Assembly: GCA_038231495.1 (NCBI GenBank)
Contig: JBBRLG010000238.1
Location: forward strand, 1 to 10,680
Reading direction: 5' to 3'
DNA length: 10,680 bases
Source of the DNA: JBBRLG01 sp038231495
Lineage (GTDB): Bacteria > Planctomycetota > Planctomycetia > Gemmatales > Gemmataceae
A program made the position numbers and the translations under genes. The notes beneath the pieces are model-generated. The model searched no databases. It was not told the DNA's origin and saw only the letters and a list, made by a program, of their open reading frames with translations. The first letter of the stretch is position 1, and every line of letters starts with the position of its first letter. Of this stretch, positions 1-7,152 are shown in pieces.

Positions 1-151
1 ATATCGTCACGACCGCCAGCCAAGTGCCGTGGCCCCTGTCCCAGTCTGTTTTACCCAAAGGCTTGGTGTAATACGACTTAACCTTCGTTACACACGGAGC
101 AGCTTGTCAACCCCAAAGGAAGTTCCTGGGGCGGCGTGCCTGCGACGGTCA
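1..151. other. Gene-free left edge
   Basis: No reading frame here resembles a protein. The stretch lies downstream of the SMI1/KNR4 fragment on the minus strand. A short imperfect inverted repeat at about 113-132 (CCCC..GGAA facing TTCC.GGGG) could act as a weak terminator for that fragment, but it has no T-tract on either strand. Confidence 0.4.
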
Positions 152-552
152 TCACCACATGCCAGGTAGCCCAACGCAGTCCTCAGCGGCGAACCACATA
201 TATCGCCCTGCCTCTAAATCTCCGGCCAACTGGGTCAGGAATGCGGCCCAACTCTGTGCCACCTCCTCCGGCCCGTCCGACTCATGCTCGAATAACAGAA
301 CCCGCCCATATCCATCGCCTTGCGGCGACCCGATATCGAGTAGCAGGTGGGTGCCCGAGTTGTCCGTGACCGGGATGTGCCCGGTGCCCCAATCGAACGG
401 CAGACCCTGGGCCTGCCAGTCCTGGTACTGCTGCCACTGGCCGAGCATGCCGTCCAGGGTGAGGAACTCACCGTACCACAATAGCCAGCAGTCCGCGTCT
501 CCGCCGTTGTGCAACCGGAGTGACTCACGGAAGTCGTCTGGCAGTCGCCCGC
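152..552 (-). pseudogene. SMI1/KNR4 (SUKH) family protein, 5'-truncated by an IS element
   Basis: About 133 codons match the later part of a SMI1/KNR4 (SUKH) domain. The family core motif GRLPDDFRESLRLHNGG is followed by W-rich segments (WLLWYGEFLTLDGMLGQW), then a strand pair around IPVTDNSGTHLLLD and GYGRVLLFEHESDGPEEVA, and a C-terminal helix with LAGDLEAGRYMWFAAED. Family proteins are usually much longer at the N terminus. Here the similarity begins at the GRLPDD glycine, only two bases inside the IS boundary at 552/553; the codons upstream belong to the IS end. There is no ATG or GTG in the open frame; the first possible start is TTG at 514, inside the conserved domain. SUKH proteins often serve as immunity proteins for toxins or as adaptor domains, but no toxin gene is visible nearby. 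I read this as a gene remnant. If translated from TTG it would give 120 residues lacking the domain's first helices. Confidence 0.75.
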
Positions 553-567
553 TAAGGCGAGAGGCAG
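553..567 (+). repeat. IS left terminal inverted repeat
   Basis: TAAGGCGAGAGGCAG pairs with the complement of 1892-1906 with a single mismatch at base 10. Immediately outside, at 552 and leftward, the sequence becomes SMI1/KNR4 coding sequence (GRLPDD codons), which independently places the element edge here. Confidence 0.75.
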
Positions 568-667
568 CTGGAATTTTACCCGTGACTGCTCTTTCCGGGA
601 ACGGCTGCGGAGGACAGAATAGCGGTTGAACTAAATCCCCCTACTCACCGCCCCGAGGACAACCGCC

Positions 668-1883
668 CTGGAAGGCTCCATCGAGCGCTCTGACGCCCTG
701 CTCCGTTCGGCAGCCCGGCGGCTCAAGGGTTGTCAACGCCGCCTCTTTAGGGCCGAAGTCGCTCTCGAACTGTGCGGCGGCAGCGCCCGCCAGGCCGAGC
801 GCCGCTTCTGTTGGGGACGCCAGACCGTTGACAAGGGCTTGCGCGCGTTGCGCCAGGGCAGCCGTTGCCTGGAGAACTTTTCCGCCCGGGGCCGCCAGCG
901 CAGCGAGGCGAAGAATCCGCAACGGGCGGCCGACCTCCGTGCCCTCGTCGAGCCGCACACGCAGGCCGACCCGGAACGGAAGTCGGCGCGACGCTCTACC
1001 AACTTGTCCGCCGCCGAAGTGTTGGACGCGTTGCGCACGCGCCGAGGGTACGCAGCGGACACCTTGCCCGGCGTACGAACGATGCGCGACCTTCTCAACC
1101 GCATGAACTACCGGCTCCAACGGATCCAGAAGGGTAAGCCGCTCAAGAAGACGCCGCAGACGGCTGCCATCTTTGCCAACGTCAAAGGGGTGCGGGAGGA
1201 GGTGAAGAACGATCCGTCGCTCTTGGAACTGTCGCTGGACACGAAAGCGAAAGTACCGGAGGGCGATTACGCTCGCGGGGGGAAAAACCCGGACCGGGTC
1301 GGACGGGCAGACGGCTCAGGGTTGGGATCAGGACCCGCCGGCGAAGCGGAAGTGGACGCCGCTGGGTATCCTGGTGCGGACGACCGGCGCGTTGACCTTG
1401 CTTTTCGGTTCGCAAGAGACCAGCGATTGCTGGGTGGACGGCCTGAAGTTATGGGGGGGGCTGGTTCGGGACCAGTTCCGTTCGATCCGCCGGCTGGTGA
1501 TTTACCTGGACAACGGCCCGAATAATTCCGGGACGCGAACGCAGTTTGTGAAGCGGCTGGTGGAGTTCGCGGACTGGTCGGGGTTGGAAATTCGGTTGGT
1601 GTACTATCCGCCGTACCCCAGCAAGTATAACCCGATCGAGCGGTGTTGGTCGGTGCTGGAACAAAAGGGGGGTGGGGCGTTATTGAATGGTCTGAAGGTG
1701 ATTCTCCAGCAGGCCCTGCGCAGGACCTGGAGGGGCCGTCACCCAACCGTCAAACGCTTGGCGGGCGATTACCCGGACGGCATCCGCCTTTCCAAGAAAG
1801 AGATGAAGCCCTACGAGGCACGACTGCAACGATCCGATACGCTTCGCAAGTACGACATCACGATCAAACCGAGCGGCAGGTAA
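668..1883 (+). pseudogene. ISAzo13 family transposase (DDE), frameshifted
   Basis: This DDE transposase would cut and rejoin the element's ends. The N-terminal part is read in one frame: IERSDALLRSAARR, LELCGGSARQAERRF (helix-turn-helix-like), then LVEPHTQADPE, and LSLDTKAKV, which holds the first catalytic Asp. After the run G6A5 at 1277-1287 the protein continues in the next frame, where I read GGKTRTGSDGQ, LTLLFGSQETSDCWVD, YLDNGPNNSGTRTQF (second Asp), YYPPYPSKYNPIERCW (catalytic Glu) and the end KYDITIKPSGR. One extra base in the run explains the shift. The open frame starts at 635 and holds no ATG, GTG or TTG before 839. CTG at 668, with GAGG nine bases before it, is the best candidate and may be a mutated ATG. 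Two lesions suggest a dead gene, although all three catalytic residues are still readable. The family is confident; the exact start is not. Confidence 0.85.
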
Positions 1884-1901
1884 ATCATTTCCTGCCGCTC
1901 G
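1870..1901. terminator. Hairpin at the convergent transposase/kinase ends
   Basis: CGAGCGGCAGG (1870-1880) and CCTGCCGCTCG (1891-1901) form a perfect 11-bp stem with a 10-base loop that contains the transposase stop codon. No clear T-tract follows on either strand, so it would be a bidirectional, non-canonical terminator, or simply a sub-terminal palindrome of the IS. The right arm overlaps the IS terminal repeat. The left IS end has no such partner. Confidence 0.5.
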
Positions 1902-1906
1902 CCTTA
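1892..1906 (-). repeat. IS right terminal inverted repeat
   Basis: On the minus strand this reads TAAGGCGAGCGGCAG, 14 of 15 identical to the left end. Its outer three bases (1904-1906) are the TAA stop codon of the kinase gene, so the element boundary coincides with the kinase C terminus. Confidence 0.75.
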
Positions 1907-4747
1907 CCCGTCCGTGAAGCGCACCCAGCGGGGGTCGTTCTTCCACCCGTGCGCTTTGGCAAATTCGGCGGGCGTCAACGTCTGCTGGCCGCGGTCGCTT
2001 TGGGTGACGTAGACCATCTCGTTGTCGCCGGCCGCACTGCGGTAATGGCCGGTCGCCAGCACGAATACGGCCTGGTCCGTGCCGGGTGCCAGCAACACGC
2101 CGCGCGGCGGTCGGCCCGGCTCCGCGGCGGCGAACAGGCGTAGGTTGCCATCCTGGGCGAGCACCAACGTGCGGCTATCCAGCGACCAGGCGTAGGGGCC
2201 GGTACACGTGCCGGGAAGGCCACGCGCGGATTTGTAAGTCACCGTGTCGTGCAGCGCGGCCTTGCCGGCGCTGCCGCAAACAAAGGTTTTGCCGTCCGGC
2301 GACCAGCCCGGCGTCAGGACAGGCTCGGGCACCAGGTGCGGAATGGTTTGGAGCAGTTTGCCCGTTTTCGGATCGTAAATGCGCGTCCCGGTCGGGCCGG
2401 CCTCCGCAACGGCCTTGCCATCCGGCGACAAGGCCACCCCCGCGACGGCCCCGGCGTTCGCGGGCCGCTCGCACTTCGGCCGGGCCTTGTCGGGGTTGAG
2501 GTCCCACACCTGCACGTCGTTGCCGGCACCCACGATCACCGCCTTGCCGTCGTTGGACCACGCGACCGCGCCGCCGCCCGCCATCCCCGCAACCGGTCGC
2601 AATTGGCCTGATTCCGCGTCCCAGAGTTGCAGCCGAGTGCCGAGCAGTGCCAACGTCTTGCCGTCGGGTGCCCAGGCCAGGGCGTTGACCGGCCCGGAGA
2701 GAACGCTATTCGCCTCCGTGCCCGTGGCCACGTCCCAGAACCGCACGATCGGCGCGTGGCACGTCGCCAGCGTCTTGCCGTCGGGCGACCAGGCCAGCAG
2801 CGGCTTCGGCATGTCCCCCGCCTTGAGGCAACAGAGCAACTTGCCCGAATTCGCTTCCCATACTCGAATTGACGAGTCGGCATGAATGGATGCCATCACT
2901 TTGCCGGCCGGCGCAGCCGCCAAGGCGCTGATCGGTATCGGCCGCGGGCGCGGCTGGCAAAGTACCGCGCTTTCTTTGAGCGTCCGGCCGTCCCGCAGCA
3001 GAACGCGGCCGCCGACGAGGGACAGCAAGTTGCCGTCGGGCGTCTTGAAGCTCGGCGGCGCAGTCTCCGGGGCGGCCGTCTCGACGCCGCCGTGTTTGGC
3101 GTATTTCGAGTCACTGAGGTCCCATAGGTACGCCTTCTTGTTGGCATCGAAGGAGGTAAGGGTTTTATTGTCGGGCGACCAGGCAAGCCCGACGACCGGA
3201 ACGCCGTGAACAACCAACACGCGGGTCAACTCCGCCTCCGGGTAGGACCAGACGCGCACCGTGCCGTCCTCGCCGCCCGTCGCCAGCCATTTGCCGTCGC
3301 CGCTGAGCGCCAGCGCGGTGATCGGCCCGCGGTGCTCGCGCGTTTCCAGCGTCCAGCTTTCCAGATTTGGCAGTAGCGGCGGGGAGGCGACCAGCGCGCC
3401 AGACCCCATCGGGATGCCGAGAACCTCGCGCGTGGCCCGCACTACCGCGTGCCCGCCACGCTCGACCATCACCCGCTCCGTCGGGAGCCGCCAACCGTCC
3501 CGCGCCCGGCGTATCTCCACTTCGTATTCGCCGGGTTTGAGCCGGACTTCTTTACTCTTGCGGTCAAGCACGGCCGCTTCCCGCCCTCGATCGAGTAGCG
3601 CAATTTCAAGATCGCTTTCCTCCGCATCCAAGCGGACGAAGCCGTCAACCGGCCGTGCCAGCAGGACCACCACCAAGAGCAGTCCCAGCACCACCAAGGC
3701 AGCGCCGCCCAGGACGAGGACGACCGGGCCGCGCTGCCGCCGTGGCCGCCTGCGCCTCGTTGCCGCCGGGAGGTCAACGGCCAACTCCGTGTTTTCGGCC
3801 TGAGCCGAGTTGCGGACTGGCACGACGGGCCGCGATGGCCGCGGGGCCGGGGCGTTGGGGAGTCGTTGTTCGATGGCGGTGATCGCCTGCACGACTGCCT
3901 CGGCGGTCGGCGGTCGGCGGTCGGGTTCTTTGGATAGCAGCCGCAGGATAAGGTCTTTCAACTCCGCGGGCACGTCGGGGCGGCGTTCGACTGGCGGTGC
4001 CGGCGCTTCCATCGCCAGGGCCCTGAGCGTGGACACGGTGTCCTTGCCCCGGAACGGCGCTTCGCCGACACACATCCGGTACAGGACGCAGCCGAGACTG
4101 AACAGGTCGGCGCGGGCATCGACCGCCTCGCCCTTGGCCTGTTCGGGCGACATGTAGGAGGGCGTGCCGATGATGACGCCCGCCTGCGTGAGGTTCGTTT
4201 GGTCGGCTCCGGTCTGGCGGGCCAGGCCGAAGTCGAGGACCTTGACCCGGCGGCGTTTGCCTTCGAGCCAAAGGTTGGACGGCTTGACGTCGCGGTGGAT
4301 GAGGCCGTGACCGTGGGCGGCGGCCAACCCCGCGGCGGTCTCGCGGCCCACGCGCAGCAACTCGGCGATGGCCAGCCGGCTCTCGCGCTTGAGCCGGGCG
4401 TCGAGCGATTCGCCCTGCAAGTACTCCATTGCCAGGTACGGCACATCGCCGGCCTGGCCGACTTCGTGAATGGTAACGACGTGGTCGTGCTTGAGATCCG
4501 CCGTCGCCTGGCCTTCGCGGAGGAACCGTTGCCGGGCCTTGTCGGCGTTGGCAACGTTGGGCTTGAGCGCCTTGAGTGCGACCTGCCGCCACGAGCGCGT
4601 GTCCTCGGCCAGGAAGACGACGCCCATGGAACCGACGCCGACGACACGCAAGATGCGGTAGGGGCCGAGCCGCCCCATCTCGTCGGCGGCGCGCGGCGGT
4701 TGCAGAAAGTCAAAGGTGGCAGCCTGGGCGTTGCCGGTTGGCTTCAC
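1904..4747 (-). CDS. Transmembrane Ser/Thr protein kinase with WD40 repeats
   Basis: A 947-residue Hanks-type kinase. The catalytic domain spans about residues 29-295: glycine loop GVGSMG (37-42), Lys59 in VALK, Glu78 as the likely helix-C partner, catalytic loop HRDVKPSN (151-158), DFG (172-174) and GTPSYMSPE (194-202). It should be active, since all key residues are present. A Pro-rich, Arg-rich linker leads to one membrane helix at about 341-364. Next comes a PEGA-like beta segment (370-440), then roughly ten degenerate WD40 blades from about 471 to 885 (for example LALSGDGKWLATGGEDGTVRVW), probably a propeller outside the cytoplasm. The tail (VLATGHYRS...GWKNDPRW) recalls the ends of other planctomycete WD40 kinases. 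The start is GTG at 4745-4747 with no clear ribosome binding site; it keeps the FDFLQPP..GRLGPYRIL stretch that I associate with the family. The TAA stop is formed by the end of the neighbouring IS. Substrates and the signal sensed cannot be told from sequence. Confidence 0.93.
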   Translation of the reverse strand: MKPTGNAQAATFDFLQPPRAADEMGRLGPYRILRVVGVGSMGVVFLAEDTRSWRQVALKALKPNVANADKARQRFLREGQATADLKHDHVVTIHEVGQAGDVPYLAMEYLQGESLDARLKRESRLAIAELLRVGRETAAGLAAAHGHGLIHRDVKPSNLWLEGKRRRVKVLDFGLARQTGADQTNLTQAGVIIGTPSYMSPEQAKGEAVDARADLFSLGCVLYRMCVGEAPFRGKDTVSTLRALAMEAPAPPVERRPDVPAELKDLILRLLSKEPDRRPPTAEAVVQAITAIEQRLPNAPAPRPSRPVVPVRNSAQAENTELAVDLPAATRRRRPRRQRGPVVLVLGGAALVVLGLLLVVVLLARPVDGFVRLDAEESDLEIALLDRGREAAVLDRKSKEVRLKPGEYEVEIRRARDGWRLPTERVMVERGGHAVVRATREVLGIPMGSGALVASPPLLPNLESWTLETREHRGPITALALSGDGKWLATGGEDGTVRVWSYPEAELTRVLVVHGVPVVGLAWSPDNKTLTSFDANKKAYLWDLSDSKYAKHGGVETAAPETAPPSFKTPDGNLLSLVGGRVLLRDGRTLKESAVLCQPRPRPIPISALAAAPAGKVMASIHADSSIRVWEANSGKLLCCLKAGDMPKPLLAWSPDGKTLATCHAPIVRFWDVATGTEANSVLSGPVNALAWAPDGKTLALLGTRLQLWDAESGQLRPVAGMAGGGAVAWSNDGKAVIVGAGNDVQVWDLNPDKARPKCERPANAGAVAGVALSPDGKAVAEAGPTGTRIYDPKTGKLLQTIPHLVPEPVLTPGWSPDGKTFVCGSAGKAALHDTVTYKSARGLPGTCTGPYAWSLDSRTLVLAQDGNLRLFAAAEPGRPPRGVLLAPGTDQAVFVLATGHYRSAAGDNEMVYVTQSDRGQQTLTPAEFAKAHGWKNDPRWVRFTDG

Positions 4748-4894
4748 GTTACGGTACTCGCGGGTCGGACGGCGAACGGCTCCGGCGTCGGGCCGGCCGG
4801 GCAGGGAGTATCTTCGCCCAAGCTGCCGCCGGTTTCAACCGCCGAAATGCGCGGGCAAGCGGTTTTCGCGGTCGGACCGGAGTCGTCGCAGCAC
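4748..4894. other. Gap between hydrolase and kinase genes
   Basis: A 147-base GC-rich spacer. It holds a small inverted repeat (CGGTT..AACCG near 4828-4840), but none of the heptad repeats found in the next two gaps. No clear promoter or ribosome binding site for the kinase could be recognised. Confidence 0.4.
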
Positions 4895-5734
4895 TCACAA
4901 CCAGAGCTTGACGCGCGCCAGCAAGTGCGGCGGCAGCTTGGCCTCCACGATGCGGCGGACTTCCTGCGCGTGATAGCGCGTGCTCAGGTGGCCGCAGATG
5001 ATGAGTTCGTTTTGAAACTTGTCCGCGCGTTCGATGTAATCGTCCAGGTGCATGTGGCCGAACTTGTGGATCTTCTCGCGGCGGTGGTTAGCGCGGACGA
5101 AACTCATTTCGGTAATCAGGATTTTCGCCTGAAACACCGGGGGGTAAGCGTCCAAACCCGCCGGACTCGTGTCGCCGGTGTAGGCCACGAGGGGCGTCCG
5201 CACCTCGTGCGTCACCGGTACGCCCGACAGGCGCAGGTCGCGGATTTTGTCCCCCGGCAGTCCGTGATACTCCTCCTTCAGCTTGAACCGCCGTTCCCAA
5301 ATGACGTAGCCGCACGACGGAATCGTGTGCGTCGTGCCGAACACCGTCGCGACGTGGTCGCGCGACAATTCGATCTCGTCGCCGGGGTTGACGCCCTTGA
5401 AGTCGCAGACCATGCGGCCCCGGTCGAGCCGCTGGAAGATCAGGAGCAGGCGGCGCAGATCCTCGATGGCGTAGGCCGGGACGTAGAGGGTCGGCGGCTC
5501 CATGCGCATCATGCGCCGGCGGGCGACGTACACCGGCAGGGCCGCGATGTGATCGAGGTGCGTGTGCGTGATGAACCAGGTGGCCGTGCCCATGAAGTCC
5601 CAGGGCTGCGCACCGAGGTCGAAGCCGATCTTCAACTCCGGGATGCGCCAGTAGGACTGCACGGCGGCCCGCGAGTAGCCCTCGACGGTCAAGCCGGCGT
5701 GCTGGCAGGACAGGAAGGGTGCGTTATCCACCAT
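4895..5734 (-). CDS. RNase Z-like metallo-beta-lactamase fold hydrolase
   Basis: A 279-residue MBL-fold protein. Counting from the ATG at 5734, the zinc-binding motif is THTHLDHI (His57, His59, Asp61, His62). TTHTIPS follows with His136, then YTGDT with Asp188, GHMH with His227/229, and GHLSTRY with His249. The last motif closely resembles the HxSxRY of ribonuclease Z, which cuts the 3' trailer from tRNA precursors, and the length (about 280-310 in RNase Z) fits. The GDT motif and the spacing also match. The frame stays open for 12 more codons to 5770, but those codons are purely translated heptad repeat (TTDHGQRTTDP), so I chose the internal ATG. There is no clear ribosome binding site. RNase Z is my preferred role; a different MBL hydrolase acting on another phosphodiester is possible because the first motif has Leu where Gly or Ser is common. 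Confidence 0.87.
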   Translation of the reverse strand: MVDNAPFLSCQHAGLTVEGYSRAAVQSYWRIPELKIGFDLGAQPWDFMGTATWFITHTHLDHIAALPVYVARRRMMRMEPPTLYVPAYAIEDLRRLLLIFQRLDRGRMVCDFKGVNPGDEIELSRDHVATVFGTTHTIPSCGYVIWERRFKLKEEYHGLPGDKIRDLRLSGVPVTHEVRTPLVAYTGDTSPAGLDAYPPVFQAKILITEMSFVRANHRREKIHKFGHMHLDDYIERADKFQNELIICGHLSTRYHAQEVRRIVEAKLPPHLLARVKLWL

Positions 5735-5736
5735 AG

Positions 5737-5771
5737 GGTCCGTGGTCCGTTGTCCGTGGTCCGTTGTCAAT
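5737..5771 (+). repeat. Heptanucleotide repeat array A, left half
   Basis: Five consecutive 7-base units. Three are GGTCCGT (5737, 5744, 5758), one is TGTCCGT (5751), and the last begins TGTC (5765). The array lies directly upstream of the hydrolase ATG and would be the last part of its 5' leader. Confidence 0.85.
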
Positions 5772-5813
5772 ACAGATAGAGTATGGCTGCCGATTCATTC
5801 CTGACACCTAACA

Positions 5814-5855
5814 ACGGACAACGGACTACTGACAACGGACGAACGAGGACAACGG
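5814..5855 (-). repeat. Heptanucleotide repeat array A, right half (inverted)
   Basis: Six 7-base steps in the opposite orientation to the left half: ACGGACA (5814), ACGGACT (5821), ACTGACA (5828), ACGGACG (5835) and two diverged units. GACAACGGAC here is the exact complement of GTCCGTTGTC in the left half, so the two halves can pair around a unique core of about 42 bases (5772-5813). The right half abuts the FIST stop codon at 5861-5863. Confidence 0.8.
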
Positions 5856-5860
5856 GCGGT

Positions 5861-7033
5861 TCACTCCTCGAACATTGCCACGCTGGCGGTGAAGCCGTGC
5901 AGGAAGTTTTGACCGCCGATCGGGCCGAGTTCGCCCTGGGCGAAGAAGCCGGCCAGCGGAATGGCGCCCGCCTCCGTGCGGATGGCGTCGGCGTCGTGGT
6001 TGGGCCGTTGGAACAGGCGCGTGCCGCGGCCGTTGCAGCTGAACAAGAGCGCACCGGCCGGACGCTTGGCGTGCGCGTGCAGGTCGAGCTGCAGCAGGGC
6101 GTGCAAATCCTCGTCGGCGGTGTCGGCGTCGCGGACGTGGAACTGGACGGTCTGGCCGACGCGCACCCGCTCGGTGATTGCCAACGCCCCCGTGGCGCGT
6201 TCCAGGCCGAGGACGTTGCGCACCAGGAAATCGCCCCGCTGGAAATCGCCGCGGTATTCGTTGAGCACCCGACCGACGTGCAATCCCTGCTGGAACAGCG
6301 ACTGTTCCTCCGGTGACAGCGTTTCCCACAACTCTTTCAACAACTCCATCGGCGATCGGCCGCCAAGCTCAAAGATGATGTTGTCTTCGGCCTTCGTGAT
6401 GACCATGTGCTGGCCGATGGGCCGGCAGCCCTGCGACACGATCGACCGCAGGCCGAGCGGCCCTTGCAACAAAACGCCGGCACCACCCTCGTCGTACACG
6501 GCGTCGTTCAGCAGCAGTCGGCACTGGCCGGGGCCGCGAATGCCGCTGGCCATGCCGCCCAGGACCGGCAAACCGGCGTGGCCGTCGTTCATCTGTTCGA
6601 GGAAAAGATCGACCGGCAAGGTGAACGGGTCGCCCAGCAGCAGCACCGCCGACTGGGCGGGGTCCGCCTCCATGAGCGCGTCGGGCCAGCCGAGCATACT
6701 GATTCCGTCCGAGGTCCGCTCCAGGGCCAGGTGAAACGGCTCCAACCGGACCGCCGCGGGCCATTGACCCGCCCACAGGCTCAGGGCCGGGCCGCGCTCG
6801 ATCTCCCGGTCGTTGCCGACAATCGCCTCGCCGACGCAACCGAGCAGGCAGTGCGGCGTCAACCGCTCCCGGACCGCCTCGCCAATGGCCTTGGCCGCAG
6901 GGGCGTGGTGCGTCGAGAAAAACAGCATGACGAGGCCGGGCGCGCCTTCCATCTGGGCGCGCACCTGCGCGCAAACCTCGTCAACGGCTTGCGGCGTCTC
7001 GGTCGCGGTAGAGAGCGCGGCGGCGAATGGCAT
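5861..7033 (-). CDS. FIST N- and C-terminal domain protein
   Basis: A 390-residue protein with a FIST_N half (from about residue 10: AVDEVCAQVRAQM, LVMLFFSTHHAP, CLLGCVGEAIVG) and a FIST_C half. The C-terminal half ends with the hallmark GALLFSCNGRG (about 327-337), HDADAIRTEAG, IPLAGFFAQGELGPIGG and NFLHGFTAS. FIST domains are predicted small-ligand sensors, possibly for amino acids, and occur alone or fused to signalling outputs. This one has no output domain and no membrane segment, so it should act in the cytoplasm. The start is ATG at 7031-7033, with GAGGT four bases upstream. An in-frame extension of 30 codons to 7123 is possible, but it is made of translated heptad repeats and is rejected. 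Both flanking gaps are repeat arrays. The family is secure; the ligand and partner are unknown. Confidence 0.92.
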   Translation of the reverse strand: MPFAAALSTATETPQAVDEVCAQVRAQMEGAPGLVMLFFSTHHAPAAKAIGEAVRERLTPHCLLGCVGEAIVGNDREIERGPALSLWAGQWPAAVRLEPFHLALERTSDGISMLGWPDALMEADPAQSAVLLLGDPFTLPVDLFLEQMNDGHAGLPVLGGMASGIRGPGQCRLLLNDAVYDEGGAGVLLQGPLGLRSIVSQGCRPIGQHMVITKAEDNIIFELGGRSPMELLKELWETLSPEEQSLFQQGLHVGRVLNEYRGDFQRGDFLVRNVLGLERATGALAITERVRVGQTVQFHVRDADTADEDLHALLQLDLHAHAKRPAGALLFSCNGRGTRLFQRPNHDADAIRTEAGAIPLAGFFAQGELGPIGGQNFLHGFTASVAMFEE

Positions 7034-7046
7034 GACTACCTCACGG

Positions 7047-7074
7047 ATCGGGTGTCGGGCGTCGGGCGTCGGGC
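7047..7074 (+). repeat. Heptanucleotide repeat array B, left part
   Basis: Four exact 7-base steps: ATCGGGT at 7047, then GTCGGGC at 7054, 7061 and 7068. The array starts 13 bases upstream of the FIST start codon. Confidence 0.88.
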
Positions 7075-7077
7075 ATT

Positions 7078-7112
7078 GGCTGACAACTAATAGCTGACAG
7101 CTAACAGCTATT
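7078..7112 (+). repeat. Heptanucleotide repeat array B, middle part
   Basis: Five 7-base steps with a different word: GGCTGAC (7078), AACTAAT (7085), AGCTGAC (7092), AGCTAAC (7099), AGCTATT (7106). The words AGCT and TAGCT also make the array partly self-complementary. Confidence 0.82.
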
Positions 7113-7126
7113 TTATTTCCCATCTT

Positions 7127-7147
7127 CCGACACCCGACACCCGAGCA
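7127..7147 (-). repeat. Heptanucleotide repeat array B, right part (inverted)
   Basis: CCGACAC at 7127 and 7134, then CCGAGCA at 7141. On the minus strand this reads GTGTCGG, the inverse of the GTCGGGC/GTGTCGGGC words at 7051-7074, so the outer parts of array B can pair across the middle part. It ends six bases before the acetyltransferase stop codon. Confidence 0.82.
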
Positions 7148-7152
7148 TTAAA

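Larger units (their letters stand above)
553..1906 (+). mobile_element. ISAzo13-like insertion sequence, about 1.35 kb
   Basis: The ends are defined by inverted repeats: TAAGGCGAGAGGCAG at 553-567 and its complement at 1892-1906 (reading TAAGGCGAGCGGCAG on the minus strand), 14 of 15 identical. Six more matching bases (TTTACC) follow after a 7-base gap in each arm. The terminal TA on both sides would fit a TA target duplication, which would make the element proper 555-1904; this cannot be separated from the repeat itself. The element carries one transposase gene. The left flank is a truncated SMI1/KNR4 gene and the right flank is the last codons of the kinase gene. The ends are inferred by reading alone. 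Confidence 0.75.

Noticed and set aside
152..514. Intact short SMI1/KNR4 gene starting at TTG 514
   Set aside because: The start would fall inside the conserved LHNGG motif, and homologous residues continue upstream to the IS edge.
641..1120. 159-codon minus-strand frame opposite the transposase N terminus
   Set aside because: The plus strand here encodes clear transposase sequence; the antisense frame has no recognisable motif.
1277..1287. Programmed -1 frameshifting as in some IS families
   Set aside because: The needed shift is +1 (or -2), and the start codon is also missing, so a loss-of-function insertion is simpler.
576..1911. Direct repeat TTACCCGT at 576-583 and 1904-1911 as an IS target duplication
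   Set aside because: The left copy lies inside the element once the terminal inverted repeats at 553-567 and 1892-1906 are recognised, so it does not flank the IS. It is an 8-base coincidence.
4199..5779. 526-codon open frame on the plus strand across the kinase and hydrolase genes
   Set aside because: It is antisense to two clear genes and shows no family motif. Long empty frames opposite GC-rich genes are expected from codon bias.
5737..7147. CRISPR array
   Set aside because: The units are 7 bases and directly adjacent, without spacers of 30-40 bases, and no cas gene is present.
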